Below, one piece after another: positions 1-11,727 of a DNA stretch of 64,000 bases; the first letter of the stretch is position 1, and each line of letters opens with the position of its first letter. Below the pieces are notes generated by a model that was not told the origin of the DNA, made no database searches, and saw nothing but the letters and a program-made list of their open reading frames with translations. Position numbers and translations under genes: made by a program. This DNA is from Phallusia fumigata (lineage: Eukaryota; Chordata; Ascidiacea; Phlebobranchia; Ascidiidae): NCBI GenBank assembly GCA_008931825.1, contig QXVZ01001034.1, forward strand, positions 1 to 64,000, in the 5' to 3' direction.

Positions 1-36
1 AAAAAAAAAGAAAAAAAACAAACAGAGTGAAAACAA

Positions 37-66
37 TATGTGTCCCCTTCAGGAAGGGGACCCTGA
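37..66. repeat. Palindromic G/C element, copy 1
   Basis: A near-perfect palindrome with 9-base arms (GTCCCCTTC and GAAGGGGAC around a 2-base loop) lies at 42-61. The same element with flanking similarity (a run reading ATATGTGTCCCC here, and its complement elsewhere) recurs near 23480 and 39154. It looks like the end of a dispersed short repeat rather than a host regulatory site. Confidence 0.55.
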
Positions 67-1015
67 ATAATGCCGGTAATTTTATGGTAAAATATATATA
101 CTTGTTTATTGTATTGAGAACTTAGTCAATACCTGACTGTCCAAAATTACTGTTACTGTATATACTTAAGTAGAATCTAAGCCCATTCATTAGGGTCTCA
201 AATACTTTTGGACTGTAGTACTTTTGTTTATAGATTTACCATGAGCATCTGATCTTATTCTTGTTTCCAGTGTAGTAAAATCCCTTCATAGCTATTGCAC
301 ATGGGTTTTGGCATTTATTGCCACAGCCCAATGGCAAAAAACTGCATAGGCGCACTTCTTTTTTGGTATAATCACCAGGTGGAATAAAGCATCTAAAACC
401 ATAATCACCAATGGGTTAATAGAAAGCATACATATGGATTTTGAATTTTATGTGTGCATTGCAGGAAATAGTTTAAACGTACGTTGGAGGTGGTTGATGG
501 GGTTTGCGACGCTGAAAATTGATTTTATCAACTCCAACATCATCTGCACTCTAAAGTTGCGAATCATAGAAATAGCACATTAAAACACCAAAATGGGCGG
601 CTTTTACCATTTTGCCATTTCACATACACTATACTATGACTTTTAAAGTATGTTTAATATGTTACCAATGGCTCCTAATTGCTGGGACACAACAGTTTCT
701 TGCAGGCAAAAACAAATCATTTCCCCACACACAGTTGTTCATTACAATTTTGCTGGATACATGTCAAAAAGTGTAGGGTACCCAGAATATGCAATACATT
801 AGCAGATTTTTTTGGCAAATTTACATACTTGTTTGATTTAACCAAACACAGTGACATTGCATGAATGCTATTAATGCGCATGCCACAAACAGAAGGGTGG
901 CTTTCAACATATTGCAAGTGCACATTCATTTTTACCTAATTTTAAAAACACAATCAACTACATCATTTTACATTGGATCCAATGGAAGTTACCCAACCTT
1001 TTTTGACATGATGTT
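67..1015. other. Non-coding stretch, nothing recognised
   Basis: AT-rich DNA with scattered stops in all frames. The short open frames at 679-1046 on both strands have no domain-like composition and no convincing splice context. It may be 3' flank of the minus-strand gene at 1824-2865. Confidence 0.4.
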
Positions 1016-1017
1016 TT

Positions 1018-1240
1018 ATAGGAAGAAATACATGGGTCTCCATTAACACAGCAATCAATGCACCACAATGACATGTCTTACAAATTTTCCAAATTTCAAC
1101 AAATTAAGACAATGATTAATAATTTAACCCATTTTAGGGGTTTATAGCATAACTGCTAGGTATATGTGGTCAAACAAAGCAATTGATACACCACAATAAC
1201 ATGCTTTACAAAGTGTAAACTTTACCTAATTCAGAAATTT
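1018..1240 (-). repeat. Dispersed 'CCCCTAAAATGGGTC' repeat, minus copy
   Basis: On the minus strand this matches the repeat family seen in IAP-1 introns. It has the same order of motifs: a CCCCTAAAATGGGT-like stretch, a TTTGAAATTT-like stretch, then a 'cattgtggtg' stretch. The internal unit is present about twice. Confidence 0.5.
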
Positions 1241-1621
1241 TTTACTACGGTCATATGACCCATTTGAAAGGCAAGCAAGGTAACCAATGGTATTATCAGG
1301 TCAAAGCAATCGAAATACAATAAACTTCTGTTAACCGTGATTCGATTTGACAGGCAAATTCATCTGATTTAAGTAAAGATCAAGATTATCTAACAACACT
1401 TGTCATATAATAGTTTGTTGGTAAAAATCACCTCATTCGAACACATTGGCAACCCAAATATGTATCACAACTTTATGATACAGCACCACTTTATGCATTA
1501 ATTACCCAAAAAAGCATTAGGAAAAAAATAAAATTTAAAGTTACGTTATCTGTGCAATTATAACGGCGGTTAGTCAGCTAAATGATTACAATGTTACAAT
1601 GTTGTAGACTGTTAAGCATAG

Positions 1622-1720
1622 GGATGGGCAATTTAGAATAATATACTATTCTAGAATATTCAAATTCAATTAAATGGAATCTAGAATACCGAATCCTATT
1701 CTGTTTTTTATTGTAAAACA
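1622..1720. mobile_element. hAT-like MITE fragment
   Basis: Starts with TAGGGATGGGCAA, a terminal sequence typical of non-autonomous hAT elements, followed by AT-rich inverted motifs (TATTCTAGAATA). The far end was not identified, so this is a fragment call. A canonical AATAAA on the minus strand lies near 1711 and could serve the gene at 1824-2865. Confidence 0.35.
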
Positions 1721-1823
1721 ATCAACATAAAATGATAATATAATTACTTACAACAACAAAAATCAAAGAACACACTCGTCATTTGAAAAACAATGTATGA
1801 GTGTGTGGGCTTATTGGCTTATT

Positions 1824-2865
1824 TTACGATTGTTGCGTACAGAGCCGGATTAACCATCGTTTTAAGCAAAACAAACACATACTTAGGGCATCAAAGAAAG
1901 GGGGGAGTGGTGTCTCAGTATTTATTTGTACTGCCAAGTCAGATTTTTCCAGCTGATGCTGTGTCGTCTGCTATAAATGTTATTTTGCAACAATACAACA
2001 ATAATTTAGCTTTTCGTCAATAAGGGCTTACGACCCGGTGTAAATGTTTCAGCATATCAGACAAATATTTTATGCTGAGTTGGATAAGTTCTAATCAGAA
2101 AAAAGGAAAAATAAGCAGAGTGATGACATTATTTCTTCAGAGAAACTTTTAATAAATAGATGTGGATTGGTAGAAAAACAAAGTGCAAACCAGACAAAAA
2201 AATATAATACCATACCAGGTCAACTAAATCCCATGTTTCAGGTTGTTGTGTTGAAGTTAGGAGTTTTTGGCACCACTTAATCATGTTACGCATGCAGGGG
2301 TTGGCTGTAAAACAAATTTTTTGCTAATTTTTAGGTGCAGATTTTTCCCGAATGATGCATGCAGTACACATGATTCCAATACTTTAAGCCAGTTTGTGAT
2401 TCTAGGCTACAAGTTTGGCATAAAGGTACCTGTTTTAAACTCCCGCTGCAGATATTCGGACAAACTGTTTTTTCGGTTCGGATTTTGGCTGTAACAAGCA
2501 TAGTTTAGATATTGTGCATTCTTCTCATTAAGCAAAAAGCAGGCAACTTGCAGTGCTGGTATCACTTTAGCTTCAGGGAGCTTTTTCAACAGCTCAACAA
2601 GTGACCGACTGTTCAAATAAAAGGCCACAAAAAAACCCAACTTAGTTTCATGTTTTCCAGAAAACCTTGCATCTTCATATTCTAAACCCTGGGATGAATG
2701 GCAATCGTTATAGCAATTGAGGCAAACCCCTTTAACAAGTTTCTTCCATCCATCTCTAGAATTCCAAATATCTTCTGGTACCTTGTCCTCCATGCAATAA
2801 AACTTTTCAGTAATCGCATTTTCCACGGCCAATTTAAGTGTTTTCTCATCAAGTTGTGTGTACAT
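1824..2865 (-). CDS. Three-exon gene of unknown function
   Basis: Three minus-strand exons join in phase: 2865-2430, 2304-2216 and 1970-1824. Each has GT-AG borders: donor CAG/GTACCT, acceptor TTTTACAG, donor CTG/GTATGG, acceptor TTATAG. The product is about 221 residues. The start at 2863-2865 is the first ATG in the open frame. The same frame stays open a little further upstream, to a stop, with no clear acceptor. The first exon is rich in Cys and Lys (CLNCYNDC near residue 50), with a helical stretch around residues 85-115. No signal peptide or membrane segment is evident. I recognise no family. The last exon overlaps a sequence (GAGCCGGATTAACCA on the plus strand) that resembles a transposon end, so the C-terminus may be exonised repeat. 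It lies divergent from the IAP cluster with no visible functional link. Confidence 0.5.
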
Positions 2866-5800
2866 AGTGTGAGGTATCAAGTAACATCCAAGTACCAGTT
2901 ACATATTAGAATTATTAGCTTCATTGGGTATGCTGCAATAAAAGTTAATGTGAACACGGTAAACCATTCAAGTGTATGTGTTGTACTTGTCATTGCAGTA
3001 TGTCACAAATAATGCAAAGACATACTGGAGTACATTTACTATAGTACAAATTGTTACTTTATTCTGCAACTCAAAAATGCCTGTTGTTTTTCAACGTCTA
3101 ATATTATAGGTCAATATAGGTCTGTTGGTTTTAACATCACCACAAAACCTACTACATAGTAGAAAGATGCTTATGGTATTAAACATTTCTATGTGAGGAC
3201 AATATTGGGAAATGGCAAAACATGTAGCATTTTTTCATCTTTTAAACTCAGTGTTGTACATAAATAACAAAAACAGATGACCCAACATTAACAAAACCTC
3301 ACAATAAGACAGAGTTACATTGTTAAAGGCAGATAACATTTATAACCCCTTACAATAACTCAACACCTCTCACAAAAATTGCTTTTTTGACACATGCTTA
3401 TGTACTTAAATACATGGTCACGCAATGCATTAAAGTATTGATTCTGTCAATACAAGTTGCTACAGAGGTAGTCATGAAAGTAAATAGAACAGTCGAGAAT
3501 TTAATAAGTCAATACATATCATTTTGAAATCAACTTTCATGCCGGATAAACTCTTTTTCCTTCTCAACTATATCTGTTTATACTCTGTCCTGGGGACATC
3601 CTGCACATTTGCATTATCCAACGCACTGACAAACCCAAAATGTCAATTTCAACATCCAAAATATCGGACAATAACTAAACTTTCACAAAACTTTCTGTTT
3701 ACAACCAGGATTTATAATTACTGACATGTTTTAGTTAACAACAACCAAACAAAAACCCCAAAACATAATAGCTGTCTGTGCATTCAAACGCAATGCTACA
3801 TATAATCGATTTAATTTTTATCCACCAATTTGTTATCCATCTTTCTCATGTCCGATTAGGAATCTATTTTTACGTTGAAAAGGTTAATAAAAAGTGGAAC
3901 AAACTCTACCGAGGGAATCCCCGCGTGGTACTGGACTATTGTGTAAACATTTTTATTGGCTGTTGGCAACAGCCACGCCTCAAAATTTTTAACCAATGAA
4001 GGGAGAGGGGAGGATCGAAGAATGCGAGCTCTGACACCACTCGGTGAATCCCCAGTTGTTGAAACGTTTAGCACTGCAAAACTGCTCAATTCGCGTTTTT
4101 GCTCAAAAATATCGCATACTTTCATATTCTTAGTCAATAAAAAGTTAAACCAATGTTAGAAAGCTTTGCATCATCTTTACGAGACTAATTGGACACTTTT
4201 TTGTTGTCGTTCTGTAGCAAAACATTTTATTTGGGCCAATTCGCTTGTAATAACGTCTTACAATGACTAACTAACAATTAAGGACTAACTAACTAAAATA
4301 AGTTTTCGTGTCCTAAATATTGTAGCATTTTGAGAATACCGCGTCACTGTTTTTCAGTCTGAGCGACATTATAGCAGAAGGTCGATCAGGGGAAAAACCG
4401 TTCAGTCGCAACAAGCGTCTAGCAGAAATGTCTGCAGAGTGTTTCATCATCATTTTTACCAACAAATGTCCACATAACAAATCGTTTGTTTCTTTTTGTT
4501 AGGGTAAACTTACTTGTGGTGCTGTTGTTTTATAAAGCCGCAAGTTTAGACAACAAAAGACAAAGAATATTTGAGGTAAGTTATACTTTTAATAGCAAAT
4601 GCATTTTCCAAAGAATTTAAGCTTATTTCAAGAAAAAAACGAGTTTTACTTTGCATCTTGTGTTTCGGTCCCTAATTTGTTTAGCCTTTTTACGCTTTAA
4701 AACGATCAAGCTGCATATGTACGCAGGAGCAGTTTTGGCTAATCGCGTCAGAGTTGCCCTCGACTTGGCGATGTATACCATAACGCGAGATATCTGAAAG
4801 TTCGAGAATTAAGCAATTTTGCGTGAAGTGATATATTCTTGTGTAGTTCGATATTGTACCTTGCTTAATGAGACGCATCTTGGTCGTGGGGATAATTTCC
4901 AGAGCACGGAAAATGAAATAGGCAATACTTCATCCCTTGTCATATCTGATTAATTTGGTTCGGTAATTGCCAGGGTCTCTAGATTAACACGTTTTGGCAA
5001 AGATTCAAAATCGACTTTAACGAAAGTGCTGCAGTGTTGTTGTTGTTGTATTTGATTGTACCCTTTGCGTTCATTGCCTTCTATTCCACCCGGCTCATAA
5101 ACATGGCTATTTTATTCAACTGAAATATTTTAAGAAAAAGCTGCTGGTTTGAAAGAACACAAGAAAAATGTGTTTAAAGCATTTTGTTAAAGCTGAATTA
5201 AAACTGTCCCAGACGGTAAAGAAACGAACTGTTAAGAGCTTACAGTAAAGTGCTTAAGTTTTTTGGCTAAGCACCTATTACGTGTCATGGTTTAATTAAC
5301 ACCAAACGGAAATCCTGTGGTAATAAAAACCTCTGAACTTTGAATTTTAATAAATTATAACTTGTTCAAAATCACAATTGCTGTATTTCTCCCGTCACGT
5401 TTGCATATGCTGTACCTGCATATGCTGTACCTTAAATTTTCAAACAGTGTCCATGCTGTGTGCACGCACCGATCACGCCCCTTCCGCATGACAGTCGGGA
5501 CTTGTTTGAAAGGGGATTCACCTCTTGGTGAAGTGTTTCTGTTTTTAACCTTTCAACATTAATTCATTCCAATGGTGACAAGGTTCACTTTAAACACCAC
5601 AACCAGTTTAATTGAGGAAAACGAAATGACTGGTTAATTTTGAGACAACATATAATGAATGCGTCCCCTTTGTTAACAATACTTGTGTCTTTTTGTGTAC
5701 TTTTGTATTGTTGGGCGATACTGCTGAGACCAAATACGGTATTGTGTGAGTGAAAGGGCCTGTTGTTATAAGTTTTGTTGCCTGTTGTGTCATATTCATT

Positions 5801-7624
5801 GTATTTTTATGAATTTTCGCAGTAACATTTTGTTAAGTTCGTTTATTCTACGCTTCGAGAGTGTGTTTTTCCGGATCTGTTTGTTTACATGAAAATTTAC
5901 AACTTCAAAAATTCATGAAGATCCTTCATCTTCAACGGTAAAGACTTAAAGTAAGCATTAGTACTTCGGGAAACTAAAAATGTTTATTTTGCTGCTACAG
6001 GGGTCGATAACAAATCTGGCTGTGTTGCCGGAACCTCTGCTTGCGCAAGATTATCATTTACATACCATTTGTTGGTGTTTTCTGCGTGATGCTGGTGGTG
6101 AAATATACTTGCGCATTTACAATCCCAAACTGTTTTTAGTTTTATTATTTTCAGTTTTACTTTGCTTTGCAATTATATTTCTTGGACAACAATTGTTGCA
6201 GTTTAGCATGGCGTATATAGCTGTCACAAGTATGGCAATACTCGAATTGCGGTAAACTTGCAAGTGTTGTCGTAGACAAGAGAGATTCGGTAAAATATAA
6301 ACGTAGTTTGCACCTAAACAATTTAGTGGGCATAGGATTTACCAAAATGTTTGTTTTGTTTTGATAGGTGAGTTGATGCTTCAAAACTTGACCAATTCGA
6401 CTGGAAAAGTCTCTAAGAAATGAAATAAACTCTCGCGATGAAATTCGTCAGTGGAAAGCGACTTATGTGGCATGGACAATTTTAAAAAAATTGGAGAGAG
6501 ATTTTCAAACTTGAAATCATCAAATCCTAAAGATTTATCGAAATTGTTTTTTTGTTGTATGTTTTGTGTATGGTTTTTGTGTTACACTGCAGCACTTCAA
6601 GGTCAGACAATGGGGTTCAAATATCCTCGGTTCTCAGTATAAAATTCAATCTAGGAAAATAATTGATAAAACTCATTAAAAAATGACAAACAGGCTCCTT
6701 GCAAATTTCCCATAAAAACACATTTAGGGCACAAAATTTCAAAGAGATAGTCTCCAAATCCGCTATTCCGTTTATAATCTTTGTTGTGCGTAAACTAGAA
6801 AAATTACTGTGTTGGAAGCCTTTGGGAAATTTGAAAAATTACTTAGCGACATCATGCGGTAGGTTTTTCTCCTATCTCGAAAAGCAGTCATATAGTTCCT
6901 TTTAAAATTCTGTACGACTCAGGGTAGAGAGGGTTATATAAGACGTTCGGAAGGTTAACGTTTTTTAGGATACTTTTGTTGGGTGTGAAAGATCAGTTCA
7001 AATTCGCTTGGCAGCGATACATCGAACAGAAACAAGCTTTTTGGTAACATCTCCGATTACAACATATGTTGCACGAAATAAAATTATTCGCAACGATTTT
7101 GGAAGCATTAAGTGGAAAATTAAGATACCGCAACTTGGTAAACCAATGAAATTATTTCCAGGACATTTACACGGTATATTTGTTTGCAGAAATGTGTTCT
7201 ATTTCCAGCCTTAATTGCGCCTGTACATCAACCGTAGTGGTTCAAGTCTGAATCGTAAGTTTTTTGTGCCTACTTCAGTATTTACAAACTGGTTACATCT
7301 TTCTTTTAATTTTGAAAAGCTGTTAAAAGCACCCTCACTTGGTTGTAAAACACGTTATCGTATCAACCAACAAAGATAGATTGCTGTTTAAAGCGGTTTA
7401 TATTTGGTTCTGACAAAAAGTCGTATGAGAAGTAACAGTATCATTTTTAGTTTCATGTTGTCAAGCTCCGTTATGAAGAAATAATCAACAATTCGTTTTA
7501 CTCTGTTGCGAAAAGATATGTTTTCAATTATTCATTGTAGCCAGGGTTTCTGTTAACTTTGGTAAGCCGTGTGGTATACGTGATGGGCCGGGACTGCGCG
7601 AAATTCAGCCTAATATACATATTC

Positions 7625-7735
7625 TTTTACTTAACAACGCTGGAGATACAGAATTTTCAGGTTGTTCACTGACTGGTAAATACCCACATGGTAAAGAAAC
7701 CACGTCATGTAACGTCAGACCTTTCCAACGATAAA
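7625..7735 (+). repeat. Short dispersed repeat, 'GGAGATAC...GGTTGTTC' family
   Basis: Shares GGAGATAC, an AATTTTCAGGTTGTTC-like run, a CTGGTA core and a trailing ACGTCA with copies near 8630 and 9480. It is diverged and has no coding potential. It may be a MITE or SINE fragment. Confidence 0.4.
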
Positions 7736-8624
7736 CGCTCGCACCTAAATGCATTTTTCTTGTTTTCTTTGTCCCTGCCCTAACTATAATGAAAGGATTG
7801 ATGTAATTATTAAGACTTTCGTATTTAATAGGTTTATTCTATTTAAAAAATCTTCTTTGCAAAACTAAAACAAAAGTCTAGCAAAACAAGAAAACAAACG
7901 CAAACCAACAAAACGTGGTGCACATAAAGATGCACATTTAAAGACCTTTCTTTGTCTTCTCACAGTAAAAATGATTATTTTATGCTAAAATTGCTGATGG
8001 CCGCAACATGTATACGTCATTTAAAGAAAAGAAAAACTGCGATCAGTTCAAGATACGTATTGAAATGCAAAATACACGATTTTATTGACCTGCGGTTATA
8101 ACATTTAAAACGGTTTTTACAAACCTGGTACCGCCTGTTTTCGCTTCCGTGACAAAAACAAATACACATTTCGTTTGCAAAACCCACCTAAGGTACACTA
8201 GAAAAGTTAATGGAAGACAATCTGTTACAGTTCGCCACTAACTAATGCCTAAAGTTTTTAAAACCAAGCCTGATGTTTTGCCATTAGGTGAGCGAAAAAT
8301 ATATTTGTAACCGCACTGACAGAAGTACTCGACATTGAAAATGTTACTTACCAACTCACTTGAAAGCCGGAAATCTCACAAAGCCACAAGATGTTTTTTG
8401 TTTTGGAATTTTTATACAACTAATTTGGCAACAAAAAAGCTTTATTCTAAAATGTTGTTCCTCTGTATAATAAATCATGTGTATCAAAATTAACATAAGA
8501 CTGAGTAATCGAAATTGTTAAAAACAGATACAAAAACGCCTGTAGTTTCTTAAGTACTTTGGTTCAATTTCATAATAGGCGTAGCACAAGCGAGTATTTA
8601 GAAAGATCGTTTACATTCATAGTG

Positions 8625-8700
8625 TAGGACATACGAATTTTAATGGTTGTTCCCAAGGGGAATAACCTACTGGTATAGGCTGGTTACGTCATAAACTCTC
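8625..8700 (+). repeat. Short dispersed repeat, second copy
   Basis: Contains GATACGAATTTT-like sequence, GGTTGTTCCC, a G/C hairpin and CTGGTATAGGCTG followed by TTACGTCA, matching the copy near 9480 in the same order. Confidence 0.45.
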
Positions 8701-9477
8701 TGAGACCAAACCGACCGATGACATTTCTGTTTTATTCTTGGGCCAATAAAACTTGATCTCTATCCTACGTTTCAGTCATTCAAAAGCAAATAGATACAAA
8801 ATTTAACTGATCTTGTTTTTAAATTGTACTTTTATGTTTATTGGACAAAAATAAAACGATACCAAAAAATGAAAACTCAAACCAACGCTGATATTGTATT
8901 GATGATTTAAACTGCGAAAAATCCAACTTTATACGACATATCTACTTCTTCAATGGCGACTATTCTAAAGGTTATTTTCACTAATATGTAGCTGCTACCA
9001 ATAAAAAACTTACCGTTTCCGTACGATGCGCACGAGATATGGTGCTCACGAGCCTTGTTATGCTAAATTCTAAATGTTGCAAAATGTTATGCAAGTTTAT
9101 TAGATTTCGAATCGGCCATTTTAACCTCAAGCATAATCGTGTAGCCAAAAACATTTAGCTCCTCTGGTATGTTACGCCATTTCACAGCACCAAGCGGGTA
9201 CGTAAAGCCGATTCAAACGTGCAACGTGGTCGTATGAACTCGGTGTATTACCACGCTTGATTGCACATGGCTTCAATAACGCAACGCAAGTATTTAGAAT
9301 CTCAAATCTCGCGAAATCTTTACCCTTCTTTATAAGTTATATTCAAACGGGTAAATGTATTTACAAGTACCATTCATATCCGGTCGAAAATGTTTGAAAG
9401 ATAGACGAAAATTGTTATGGTTTAGGCGAAATGAGTGGGATTTACTGGCTGTTAGACTGAGCAGAATCCCTCACAAT

Positions 9478-9555
9478 GCAGGAGATACGAATTTTTCAGG
9501 TTGTTCCCGAGGGGAACCCCCTGCTGGTATAGACTGACTACGTCACAACTCACAA
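9478..9555 (+). repeat. Short dispersed repeat, third copy
   Basis: The best-preserved copy: GGAGATACGAATTTTTCAGG, then GTTCCCGAGGGGAAC (a 6-bp-arm hairpin), CTGCTGGTATAGACTG and ACTACGTCAC. A reversed relative lies near 10340-10400 inside the minus-strand coding region. Confidence 0.5.
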
Positions 9556-10217
9556 CAGCCTGCGGCAAAACCAATCCATTAAAATGCGTTTGTTGTTCTG
9601 GTTTTATGTTTTAAAGAGAATTTAACCAATATTAAAACATTTGTATCTATTTTATACAAATGGCTCTTTTTTGAACCGCAGTTTTGTGCGTAACAGACAA
9701 AAAGTTAAAAGTAACAAAGTCAAACGAGACTCAAACCAAAACTTACCTTGTGCCAATTTAAACAAGACTAGTACAAACGACGTGTGTCCTGCTGTCCGCC
9801 GAACCCCTTGGATTCAATCAAATCAAGTATAGGAATTCCACCTTTCCCCTCCCTACACTAACCTAATGGTTTACGTAATGGTTACCGCCGTATATATATG
9901 CAAAGGATTGTGACATGATTCGGTTGTAGTTTTTTTGTTTAGCATGTGGCAGAATGGGAAGTTCCGTTCCGCCCACGTGCCTTTTGTTTTCGCGCGCGTC
10001 CTGCTGAAAATTCTGTTGTCGATTATTGATCTGTCGAAACACTTTCAAGGCCATTACCCTTGATATTAACTACTTGTCTTGGTCTTTATAATTTTCTTCA
10101 ACAACTTTTTGTCTTGCCTATAATATTATTAGTATTTGTTTGACGCATGGTTTCAGAGATTTGCTGTTGGGTATTTGGTGTCGACGAGTTTAGACATTGT
10201 CGATGTGTTAAAAAAAT

Positions 10218-11227
10218 TCACATTACTGGATTCACAGAAACATTGCTATCACATAAAACTCCCCCAAAAAAACGTTGTCTTCGAAGCAAAGAAATCAAAA
10301 GCGAATGACGTAAGATGTGGTTGATCATGTGAGGGGTAATTGGCGAGCAGCACCAGTAGGGGATCTCCCCGGGACATCTTTCGGCTACGTGACCAGACTG
10401 GTTTAAACATAGCGCTGTCTGCTCTTCATCGTTAGACAGGTTGTTTTCAATTGACCAAAACTCCAGCAGCCGCAAAATAGAAATGTGTACTTGTTCCTGA
10501 CTTGCCGCAGTGACGTAAACATTTGAAGGTCGAAATAATTTTGTTATGTGCAAATCCAAAATTTTCAAACTGATTTTATCATTGCGGTTGCGATGGTCTA
10601 GCAAAACTTTTAGTTTCTTTGCGACAGCTAATATTTTTGTTTTTTGCTTCTACTTTTGGTAAATAGAACACAAATCTCTCTCAAAATTAACAACTGGTCT
10701 TCTTCTAAATGTTTTTTTACTCCTACCAGCAGAGGAAACCGTTCTTCAGATAAATCTGCCCCAAATATGGCTGCGCTGATGATGTGAAACGTTGTCCGAA
10801 GCATAGCCTTGTATGGGTTGTGCGGTTTGGAATGTTTTGAAGGTTGGTGCCTTTGGGACCGACGTTTAAAGAATGGTTCGTTCGTCCATTGTTTAGGCGT
10901 CAACTGGTGCCCATGTTTTATTGAAAATGTTTCGTGTGTACGACCTCCAATGGTTAGGTTATGTTTCTCCTATAAAGAACGCAAGTGTTTAATATCACAA
11001 ACGTTACGAATTTCAGTCGGGCCTGCTGCCTTTTTCCTTTCTCGTTTCAAAAGCTTGCCTAAGCAAAGTACACAAGTTTGCCCAGGGAGTTTAAAAGAAA
11101 AGTTTAGGACCTGGTGATCTGTATTTTCTGCAAAACAAATGATGAAGCTATGTAGGATATCAACATCCCTAACGCAAGATAAGCTAGTGAAGTCCGAATG
11201 AGCCACAACAGCACCAAAACAAGGCAT
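10218..11227 (-). CDS. Minus-strand coding sequence, unknown family (possible multi-exon gene or remnant)
   Basis: Three adjacent minus-strand open stretches (11227-10970, about 10970-10628, and about 10640-10218) read like protein. The first two share a frame and are separated by TAG, which sits in a good acceptor context (TTCTTTATAG/GAG). An intron starting at one of several GT sites in the first stretch would remove it. The second and third could be joined by a very short intron ending TATTAG near 10630. The middle part is helical and Leu-rich, with a segment reading HLEEDQLLILREI. The last 40 residues overlap a reversed copy of the 7.6-9.5 kb repeat, so the true C-terminus is uncertain. 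I do not recognise the family. A decayed gene is an equally fair reading. Confidence 0.33.
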
Positions 11228-11725
11228 GGAAACAGGTTTACCATTTTAAATGTTTAATTAAACAATGTGTTACATCTCCACGTTCATTTTCCGGCCACTG
11301 CCTGTGTGTTGCAATATGCCTTGTAATTGAACGTAACAATGCCCTCTCTGCGTAACAGTTTAATTCGAAGGTCATTATCTACAAGTTAATGCTAGGTTCA
11401 TTTGCTGTGCAACGTGGCAGAGTAAGGTGGGTTGCTGGTTGCTTATCGTAAATTGTTCTCATTCGCATTTGTAGCGATAAATAAGGCTAAAATTAATACC
11501 TGTTGTGGGTCGACCAACTATACAAGTAGCCAGCGTTCCTGCTGTTTACAACAAGTTACTTTTGGTAAGCCTGCTACATGTGCATTTTATTTGGTGATAA
11601 ACATTAACGTCAATCGGAACTGAATTGTATTTTTAGATTGCAACTGTAAAAACCCGTAACTTTTGTGTACTAGTTGACCTGTGTCGCAAAATAGTTGGTG
11701 AGTTCTTTATTGAAAACTCTGTGCG
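11228..11725. other. Intergenic, nothing recognised
   Basis: No domain-like open frame. A 63-codon frame at 11432-11623 has no supporting context. The stretch separates the minus-strand coding region from the retroelement to its right. Confidence 0.35.
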
Positions 11726-11727
11726 AA

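Larger units (their letters stand above)
2881..10200. other. Long stretch with no supported gene
   Basis: Open frames here are short, overlap on both strands and lack domain character, for example 3856-4137, 5980-6255, 6451-6642 and 7008-7214. A clean donor (TTTGAG/GTAAGT near 4573) could mark a non-coding first exon, but no downstream coding exon could be linked to it. Three copies of a short dispersed repeat lie at about 7.63, 8.65 and 9.5 kb. Related G/C hairpin motifs (GGGGATTCACC) lie near 4050 on the minus strand and near 5512 on the plus strand. Confidence 0.4.

Noticed and set aside
3856-4137. 93-codon minus-strand frame with a G/C hairpin and an Sm-like AAATTTTGAGG followed by a stem-loop, first suspected to be a small nuclear RNA
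   Set aside because: No conserved loop of U1, U2, U4, U5 or minor snRNAs could be found, and the frame has no domain character.
5980-6255. 91-codon frame with a hydrophobic stretch as a membrane peptide gene
   Set aside because: A T-rich background explains the hydrophobic run, and there is no start context, splice site or homologue to support it.
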